Part shown: positions 57,058-64,000 of the stretch, in pieces
How positions within the stretch are numbered: the stretch's first letter is position 1
How the letters are laid out: each line of letters starts with the position of its first letter
Origin: Rhizodiscina lignyota
Taxonomy: Eukaryota > Ascomycota > Dothideomycetes > Aulographales > Rhizodiscinaceae
NCBI GenBank assembly: GCA_010015805.1
Contig: ML978125.1
Coordinates: 1-64,000 of the forward strand
DNA length: 64,000 bases
Direction: 5' to 3'
Program-made: the position numbers and the translations under genes
Notes under the pieces: model-generated
Database searches by the model: none
Seen by the model: the letters and a program-made list of their open reading frames with translations, nothing else
What the model was told of the DNA's origin: nothing

Positions 57058-58158
57058 TTATTGCGCTTCCTCCCAGCCCTTTAGAAATGACAGCAAATTC
57101 CCCCCGAGCCGGTCAATGACATACCCGCCCTCCAAAAGAATGATACTCGGCACTTCCTTCAACCCTTCCGCACCCCTGACACGACTCGCAACCGCCTCGT
57201 AATCTTCCGTATCGATCTGGAATTTCCCAATCGGATCCAGCATAAAAGTATCGAAACCCAAACTCACAACCAGGAAGTCGGGCGCATGCTCTCTCGTCCG
57301 CTCAACCATCACTTCGATCTTTTCCAAATACTGCTCGATGCTCGCGCCAGTTTCGAGCGGCAGATTAATATTGAAACCTTCGCCTTCCCCTTTGCCAGTC
57401 TCATCCTCAAAGCCGGAGTAGTATGGAAACTCGTCTCGCCCGTGGATACTGACATACAACACATTTGGGTCCTCGTAGAAGTAGTCTTGTGTTCCATTCC
57501 CATGATGAAAGTCCAAATCTAGTATCGCAATCTTCCGCTTCTTCTCTCCCGAACGGAGCTTATGCAGCGCATGCACAGCTACCACAGCGTTGTTGATATA
57601 ACAGTAACCTCCTGCTTTGGCGGTATTGCAGTGATGTCCTGGCGGCCGACACAGTGCCATGACAGTCTTCTTACCGACATCATCGTTAATCAAGCATGCT
57701 GCACAGGCAGCTAAGCTTGCACTAGCTTCGATTGCAGCCCATGAGTTCTTGCAGATCCCCGTACTCATGTCGAAGGCATAGAAGCCAGGCCGTGCGAAGA
57801 CATCCTTCGGAGGCTGGAAGACCCTCGCGCCAGCACTAGATGATGGAAGCTGAAAGCATTCCGGGAGAATGCTATCGCCCTCTTCGATCAGACCTTCATT
57901 GCGCCATGTCTCATGAGAAGTGCGAAGATGATCGAGATACCCAGATTCATGCGTTTCAGCAAGGAGTTCATTCAAGCTCGCCTTTTGCTCCTCTGAATAT
58001 TCCGATAACTTCTCAAGCTGGACCTGATGGGAGGTCGACTCGAGAGCCTTCAAGATGGCATGGATGCGCTCTGGGGATTCGAGCGCCGGGATGATTTTCG
58101 CGCCGAGTAATTCGACGGTCTCGTGCAGCAGCGTTGCTGGATCGTGCAGAATCAGCAT
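57058..58158 (-). CDS. Class II histone deacetylase / acetylpolyamine amidohydrolase-like enzyme
   Basis: A single exon of 366 aa using the ATG at 58,158 (MLILHDPATLLHETVELLG). The frame is open 87 codons further upstream, but that part is Arg/Cys-rich and unlike the family. The arginase/deacetylase fold shows ESPERIHAIL near the start, CRPPGHHC with the paired His, GGYCYINNAVVA, the zinc ligands in DLDFHHGNGTQ and GFDTF, and the Tyr in LEGGY. Glycine loop and spacing suit the bacterial-type acetylpolyamine amidohydrolase/HDAC group rather than Rpd3 or Hda1. The likely reaction is removal of acetyl from polyamine or lysine amides. Substrate and compartment are unknown. Confidence 0.85.
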   Translation of the reverse strand: MLILHDPATLLHETVELLGAKIIPALESPERIHAILKALESTSHQVQLEKLSEYSEEQKASLNELLAETHESGYLDHLRTSHETWRNEGLIEEGDSILPECFQLPSSSAGARVFQPPKDVFARPGFYAFDMSTGICKNSWAAIEASASLAACAACLINDDVGKKTVMALCRPPGHHCNTAKAGGYCYINNAVVAVHALHKLRSGEKKRKIAILDLDFHHGNGTQDYFYEDPNVLYVSIHGRDEFPYYSGFEDETGKGEGEGFNINLPLETGASIEQYLEKIEVMVERTREHAPDFLVVSLGFDTFMLDPIGKFQIDTEDYEAVASRVRGAEGLKEVPSIILLEGGYVIDRLGGNLLSFLKGWEEAQ

Positions 58159-58536
58159 CAGGCAGTAGCGAGAGTTTGTGCGGATGAACTTGTTCGATGA
58201 CTGATACGGAAGATGAGTTCGGAGATGAGAAATGTCAGGACATGAAGAGAAACGTGTTTGTTGGAAATGCTCCGAGAGGTGAAGTGGGATAGCGCCAGAT
58301 ATCAATCTCGTGTGACACAAGATATCATTCTCCGCACGCCGCGTTCTGTACCTGCATACGGAGCAATGCAAAATTTCCTGCATGGGATGATTTTCAAATA
58401 TGACGTCATCTTCCACCAATAGGACACAGTCGTGTGAGACGCGGGATTTTGTTGGGAAGGTGGTCGCGTGTGAAGACGTTCTGGACTTTATTTTTCCTTA
58501 TACGGCAGGTTTATACCAGCCATATCCACACCATCA
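58159..58536. other. Intergenic region between two minus-strand genes
   Basis: It contains the upstream open extension of the deacetylase-like frame, taken as 5' leader, and the 3' end of the FAD oxidoreductase. Nothing else was seen. Confidence 0.4.
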
Positions 58537-60076
58537 TTACTCGACGAAAAGTCTACCTGCTCCTTTGCGGAAGACGTTTGTGGGGTCATACTTGTTCTTG
58601 AGAGCCAATACTCTTTCCGTGTTGACTCCAAATAGGTCCCATGCATTCGCAGCGTCAATACCTGTACAATGGTTAGCGACTGTTTGCTCCCACGCTCACT
58701 ACGTGGCACCAGTACTTACCATCATAGTTGCCATATTGGCCGACCCCATCCCGGCTATCCTGAATGTGCTTCTTCAACTCTGCATCAATCTTCTTCGCCT
58801 CCGTCCGTGCCCATTCACGGCAAACTGCATCGTTATCTTTATCAGTCCACCTTAGCCCGAGCAAAATGTTACTGTGGAGACCCCTGTTGGCGAAGGACAT
58901 CGCTGTCTGTGAGATTTCGATTACCTTCTTCTGACTGAAGTACTCGAAAAGAAATACGGAGGCGATGGCATCTGGAACACCTCTTACGAATGCCAAGTAA
59001 TCATCCAGGAGGCTTTGAGCGAAGGTTTGACTGAGCGGAGGCATGAACGCTGTGCCTTTCTGTGTCTTGCGATCGCCATGGGTTGACACACCGTTGAGCA
59101 TTGCATTGACTTGCTTATACGGCATATCCGATGTCCGGTTAAGCACCGGATTCAAGTTTAGAAGCGGCTTGTAGTACTCCTCGGCCTCAGCCTTAGGACC
59201 ATTGTAGAAGGCCACGGCAAGCACCACAGGTTTTCGAGCGGGGGCTGGCGCAGCGAAACCGATCACGATCGCAGACTGTCCGTCGGTTGTCTCGGCGAGG
59301 TTATTTGCAAATTCCACAACAGACTGCAGCTTATCCGTCGTAAATGCAAGAAGTCCGCCCCAGACAGGGTCTCGCTGTGTGTAACCGCGGAATGTGAAAC
59401 TGGTGGCGACGCCAAAGCTCTGTCCAGCACCCCTCAATGCCCAGAACAGATCCGGGTTCTCATCCTCTGTAGCATTCAAGATGTGACCGTCCGCGAGAAC
59501 GACCTCAACAGCAAGCAGATTGTCGATCGTCAGGCCATATAGTCCAGAAAGCCAGCCGTATCCGCCGCCAAGTGTCAGCCCACCAACGCCGGTATGGTTG
59601 ACTGTGCCTCCGACAGTAGAAAGACCATGCTCGGATGCAGCCAGATCGACATCCTCCCAAATAGTGCCGCCTTCTGCTATAATCATCTTGCCATCCGGGA
59701 CGACTGTGACATTGCGCATTTTCGAGAGATCGACGAGTAGGCCTCCCTTCGTAGACGAAGAGCCAGATGTTGAATGACCGCCTCCTTTCACTGCAATCTC
59801 AAAGCCATGTTCCCGTGCGAATAGTATCGCTCTTGATACGGCTTCTGCGCAGGTCGGTTGGACCACTATCGCCTTGAGAGCCAGGTCAGTAAGGCAACAG
59901 TCTGTATCAAGACAACTTACAGCCTTCTTCTCCGCAGACTCTGCCCATCTCTTAAGACTTTGTTCATAGCCATCCGAACCTGGCAGAAGTACTGTTGAAT
60001 TTGACCTCTCCAAGGCCGATTTCAGAGCATCAACTGCATCAGTTACTTGACCGCCCATCATGAGAAGCCGTAGCAT
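58537..60076 (-). CDS. FAD-linked (berberine-bridge-type) oxidoreductase
   Basis: Three exons are read as about 60,076-59,921, 59,872-58,720 and 58,661-58,537, giving about 477 aa. The first intron is 48 nt without an in-frame stop; its removal joins AEKKA to AIVVQPTCAEAV. The last intron joins GNYDG to IDAANAWDLFGVN. The start could also be at the later Met of MGGQVTDAVDAL (60,058). The PCMH-type FAD domain has KGGGHSTSG, whose His (about 85) is the usual 8-alpha-FAD attachment; the second attachment Cys of bicovalent members is absent (GWLSGLYGLT). GYGWLSG, LFWALRGAG, and the C-terminal BBE motif YGNYDG ... NKYDPTNVFR follow. It oxidises an unknown small molecule with O2. It shares a divergent promoter with the reductase at 60,666. 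Confidence 0.86.
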
Positions 60077-60347
60077 AGTAGAACTTCAGACGGGCAAGGA
60101 CCGGAAAGTCCTGCATAATAACGCGGAGCACATCATACTGTCGGTTTTAAGAGCACCGCGAAGAACCGAGCAGAGTCAATTTAATTTACTCCAGACGTGA
60201 GAACCTGAAAGGAGTCGGAGCACAACCAAGTTGCTTGTGCAAATCGGCTATCTCGATCATTAGTACACCAAAAAAGGACGGGATGTGTAAGGATTCAGCG
60301 TCGGACTAAGTGCGGTGGTTGTTATGTTGCCGGATTGAGCAGCTACG

Positions 60348-60359
60348 CCGAGCGTTCGG
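60348..60359 (+). promoter_or_regulatory. CCG-N6-CGG palindrome in divergent promoter
   Basis: Within the 589-base region between the FAD oxidoreductase (-) and the enoyl reductase (+) stands the inverted repeat GCCGAGCGTTCGGC (60,347-60,360). Its arms give CCG and CGG six bases apart, a spacing used by some fungal Zn2Cys6 factors. Function is inferred only from position and symmetry. Confidence 0.35.
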
Positions 60360-60665
60360 CTTCGGAGTGGATGTGAAGACGGATGACTAAGATGTAACCG
60401 GACATACAACGCATCATGCATTGTCAAAGCTAGGAGAGACTGGGACCTTTCTGATGCTTTTGACTACCCGTTGGCTGCCGTAGTTGCCGGTAATATAATT
60501 ACTGTTATCGAACGTGGGAATTTCCTAATTTGGAGGAGCGCTGTGACGGAGCCGGTAGACAACGATCGATCTGAGGGATTGAAAATAGACCTTACGCCAA
60601 ATGTCCGATCTTTGGAGATGTCTCCTACTCGAACTACCACTGTGTACTATTACCAAACAGAGGCA

Positions 60666-61887
60666 ATGCGTACCCAGACAGCTCTTCAAGTTGTTGGCCG
60701 CGGGGCTGCGACAGTGATTGAGTGCCCAGTACCAGTGCCCAGTCAATTGGATGTCCTCGTGCGCATCAGCGCTGTCGCTCTGAATCCAATCGATTCCAAA
60801 CTTTTGTACGGCGCAATCACTCCCCCAATACCAACTCGCTTAGGATGCGATTTTGCCGGAGTCATCGAAGTGGTTGGCGAAAGCGTTACAAGAGATTTGA
60901 AAATAGGAGACCGAGTGGCTGGTATGGTCCAGGGAGGCAAGTCTCTCTTCGACAACACCGCTCCGTACGGCTAGGAGCTGATGTCTAAAAGGCAATACCC
61001 TTAGGCCAGATGATGGAGCGTTCGCAGAGTCTGTTGTCGCACCAGCACATGCTATCATCAAGCTTCCGGACGTAGTTCCGTTCGAACAAGGTGCTGCATT
61101 GGCAACGCCAGTATTCATTGCCGCGCTGTATCTGTTCAAAGTACTCGGCTTGCCCTGGCCAGACCATACAGGTATCTCAGTATTGAGCACGCAGGTGTTG
61201 ATATACGGTGGTGGAACAGCTACGGGTGCGATGGCGATACAACTGGCCAAACTGTGAGCGGACTCGCAGAATGGAATAATTGTTATCAAATCTGACTGCT
61301 TTGAAAGAGCCGGACTCCATGTGATTACAACTTGCTCGCGACAGAGCTCCGATCTCGTCCTTCGTTGCGGTGCGAACGCGGTCTTCGACTACGTAAGTAA
61401 ACCGTATGGGAGCGTTTTGCTCTTAAGAATGCTAAGAGCGGTTAAAATCTAGAACGACATTGACTGGGCGAAAAAAGTTCGCACTGCGACGAAAGACCAT
61501 CTTGCGTACGTCATTGATTGTATTTCGAATGAAGCCTCTGCTGCTAGCTGTGCAATTGCCATTGGAACACCTGGAGGGAAGTACTTGAGCTGCACCGTTC
61601 GTGGTCCAGAAATAGCTCGAAATAATATTGTAACGTTGAAACCGGTGGGGTTCACGGTCTTAGGACGAGAGTTTACGATTGGGTCCGATGAGCGACGTTT
61701 TGCTGTTGTCGAAGCTGACGGGGAGTTTGTCCAAGCCTTCATTCCGATCACCGAGAGACTGTTGAAAGAGGGAAAGATTAGTGTCTTTCCAATCGAGTGT
61801 CACTATGGGTTAATTCGCATACCTGAAGGCTTGCAAGCGTTGTATCAAGGCCAGATCCGGGGCGTCAGGCTTGTTTACCGTTTGTAG
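60666..61887 (+). CDS. Zinc-independent MDR enoyl reductase / quinone oxidoreductase-like
   Basis: Four exons are read as 60,666-60,964, 61,005-61,253, 61,308-61,392 and 61,453-61,887, giving 355 aa. The introns are 40, 54 and 60 nt; the first is short and joins FDNTAP to PDDGAFAESVV. An upstream in-frame ATG at 60,618 would add 16 residues. The GroES-like N-terminus has ISAVALNPIDSKLLYG and RLGCDFAGVIEVVGE; the nucleotide-binding loop is IYGGGTATGAMAIQLAK, followed by LAGLHVITTCS and GANAVFDY. The catalytic and structural zinc ligands of alcohol dehydrogenases are missing. It resembles trans-acting enoyl reductases such as LovC and related NADPH quinone oxidoreductases. No polyketide synthase is in the window, so a partner is not shown. 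Confidence 0.78.
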
Positions 61888-61962
61888 CGAGTATGATCCA
61901 ATTACGTGGCGTCAGCTTGCCCTCATACACCAATTCAATCTCATTGAGTCTCAATGCGCATT

Positions 61963-64000
61963 TTATCGCTTGACATTGGTGCCCCGCTCCTCTTCCTTGA
62001 TGAGCAGCAGTACGACTTTGAAGAAGTTGTTGGAAATGCCCCAGACAGGCATCTTCTCCAGTAACGTGGCCGTCTGTTCCAGAATCTCAAAGCGACCTTC
62101 AAGAGTCACAAGATCAGGGATCCCATAAAGAGTGATAGCATATTCGCCACCTTGCTCAACCCATTCAGTTGACAAGTCGAACTGCAGGTCACCTGCCTCG
62201 CCGAGGCTATCAATTTGAATTGCTGGTCGCAGCCCGGAGATGGTATTGACAGGAGGTAAGAGATGAGCCATACACCAGAGTGCGACCCCCGCCCAGAAAG
62301 CATTATAGCTTTCCGCTGGGTGATTAAACGGATATTCTCTGACAAGAGCAAGCATCTGCGCACTGTGGAATGCAACGTCTCTAACTCTCCGCGAATTCTC
62401 CGAGCCCCATTTAACCATTCGAGCGCGTGCGGCCGTGTGTGTCCCACTGCTGCGAGCCAGAGTGTGTAGCCAGTCTAACAGATCTCCAGCGCCAGTTAAG
62501 TGTGACATGTGGACGATCTGGTTGATTTCCACACTGCTTCGCATAGTAGTATTTCTCTTCCCTTCCCTTTTCGCAGTTGGGGATGAAAGGAAGCGGTCCA
62601 ACTGCTTAAGCAGATTGAGTTTTCCGTCACCCATTGGCCACGCCTCCGGAGCAAGATCATGTGTAGGTGAGCTTTCAAGTTCTTTCAGAGACCAAATGAA
62701 TCTTGCGAATGTCGTTGCAATTATGTACTGGTGTTGGGTGCCACCAGTCAAGGGTTTCTCGGATGGCTCGTTTGCGTACATGCTACGCATTGCGTTGCGG
62801 AACGGGACGGCCTGTGGTCCATTGTCACTCCAGGGGTGGAGTGCCATCCATGCTTGCGCAGATTCGGCTTCCCAAAGGGCGATCTCAGAGGGTAAACCAA
62901 GTGACAACTCGCCGACCACGATTGACGGTCGTCGGTTGTGCAAATAGCTGACGGAAGCATCATATTGCTGAAAAAAAGTCAGCTTCAACTCGTGCGTGCA
63001 GAGAACTCTTAGACGGGTATCATACATAGACAGCCCAGCCCAGACGGCGGTGCTGTTCCTTTGCTAACCAGGCCTCCCACCGACTCTGTTCAGATGCATG
63101 TGCTTCCAACGTAAATTCTGCTGGTTCCTGGAAGAGGCCCATCGCTCTGGCGTTGTGAACGAGAGACATTCGAAAGCGCTCACTCATGTCGAAAAGGCGC
63201 TTGCTGCCGTTGCAAAAACCATATGACCCTTGTAAAGCTTGTGCAGCAATATATTGATACGTTCTGGTGAGACGAGTTTCGCTCTCGCCCTTGATAGCGA
63301 AGCATCAGCGTTGAAGCCAGAAACCTCGGACCTAGTTACGTACCATGAACAAAAGCAGTCGGCGATTGAGCTCAGACAAGCAATGTGCAAAGGGTTTTGC
63401 GCCTTCAAAATTCGTGAAGCATGCGCCAATAGATGCCATTGCAAGCACGAGAGGAACGCAGTCTTGACTGGAGGCGTCGAATGTCGGCCGGTGTACGAAT
63501 GCAATTCCCTGCGAAGAAACTATTAGTCAAGTTGATAAATCAAACAGCGCTTAATCCTGGGGCCCCCACCAAGTGAAACCGAGCAAAGAACAAGTCAATA
63601 CAGTAATTAAGCATTTCCGTAGTTGGGAAATTCGCCAGTGAGACGGTGCCCCAGGGAGGGCGCCCCAGAGAGGAGCCAAGCACCCTTTGGATGTCATCTC
63701 GGGCTTGAGGTAGAATTGGGCGCTTTTGAAAAGATCCCGTCACTCGAGGTGGTACTTCGTCAGGTCGGGCCAGTGGTGGAAGTGGCTTCCCTTCCGGAAG
63801 TGGCTCTGCATTCCACGCCATCGGCCAAGGGTCTTCAGCAGGGATATTCGAAGTGAATGCTTTTAACTTTTCCTTGGGTTCGTCGTTTTGAGGCCCTCTC
63901 TCAACCTTGAAATCCAGACTGCTGAAATGCGTTGCAGTTGGATTGTCTTGGAGATCAGGTAGAGATTGAAAATTCGCCAGAAACTCGGGCGAAGAGCCAA
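61963..64000 (-). CDS. Fungal-specific transcription factor (fungal_trans domain), 5' end outside window
   Basis: Four exons in view are 64,000-63,570, 63,508-63,344, 63,289-63,026 and 62,967-61,963, the first open to the right edge. The intron joins are LFFARFHL|GIAFVHRPTFD, RRLLLFM|GESETRLTRTYQY and RRLGWAVY|QYDASVSYLHN, all in frame. The fungal_trans (PF04082) region is shown by FFARFH ... FVHRPTFDASS ... LVLAMASIGACF, SLVHNARAMGLF, and WEAWLAKEQHRRLGWAVYQYDA. The C-terminus is helical and ends KEEERGTNVKR. The DNA-binding part must lie to the right; relatives I recall carry C2H2 fingers rather than a Zn2Cys6 cluster, but this cannot be seen. It converges with the enoyl reductase, and may regulate the adjacent oxidase/reductase pair. 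Confidence 0.8.

Noticed and set aside
58158-58419. Upstream extension of the deacetylase-like frame by 87 codons
   Set aside because: Arg/Cys-rich text unlike the family; the MLILHDPATLLHE start at 58,158 matches the expected N-terminus of the fold.
1-64000. CRISPR arrays, rRNA genes, bacterial operons
   Set aside because: No regular repeat-spacer pattern, no rRNA text, and the gene structure is eukaryotic with spliceosomal introns.

Overview
The window looks like nuclear DNA of a filamentous ascomycete (Pezizomycotina, possibly Dothideomycetes). The evidence is short introns with GT...AG ends, many of them exactly 48 nt, a HET-domain gene, a fungal_trans regulator, MFS transporters, a type II membrane LysM protein, and a left flank carrying the signature of repeat-induced point mutation (RIP). 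Gene models were built by eye: exon borders come from reading frame, GT/AG sites and remembered family conservation, not from alignment.

Left flank, 1-16,390: a RIP-degraded repeat block. CpA and TpG are almost absent, TpA is very high, and CpG is kept. From 1 to 9,207 lie three head-to-tail copies, all on the minus strand, of one gene: a zinc-finger (OrsD-like) N-terminus joined to a region I recognise from the N-terminal half of fungal telomere-linked RecQ-type helicases, with no helicase motor seen. From 9,208 to 16,390 lie other degraded repeats: 110-bp tandem units, a long minus-strand reading frame of unknown family (about 11.3-14.1 kb), TAG-rich microsatellites, and a duplicated 210-220 bp unit at the border. 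Ordinary sequence begins at about 16.4-16.5 kb.

Right part, 16.4-64 kb: ordinary gene-containing DNA. In order: MFS sugar transporter (+); AKT2-like peroxisomal alpha/beta hydrolase (-); small conserved hypothetical (-); HECT E3 ligase (-); multi-pass membrane protein (+); DMAC1/DUF4536-like mitochondrial protein (+); serine racemase/threonine dehydratase-like PLP enzyme (-); CDC45 (+); F-box fragment (+); zinc alcohol dehydrogenase (-); F-box fragment (-); CCDC124-like protein (+); tail-anchored hypothetical (-); small coiled-coil protein (+); single-pass membrane protein (-); C2H2 zinc-finger factor (+); DHA1-like MFS transporter (-); LysM membrane protein (+); HET protein (+); class II HDAC/acetylpolyamine amidohydrolase-like (-); FAD-linked oxidoreductase (-); enoyl-reductase-like MDR protein (+); fungal_trans regulator cut by the right edge (-).

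The genes mix housekeeping (CDC45, HECT ligase, CCDC124, DMAC1-like) and accessory functions. The last three genes (58.5-64 kb) could form a small co-regulated metabolic group: an oxidase and a reductase share a divergent promoter holding a CCG-N6-CGG palindrome, with a transcription factor next door. The signals least explained by gene content are the seven same-strand TGGCTATGA motifs between 46.73 and 47.42 kb and the unidentified reading frame at 11.3-14.1 kb.
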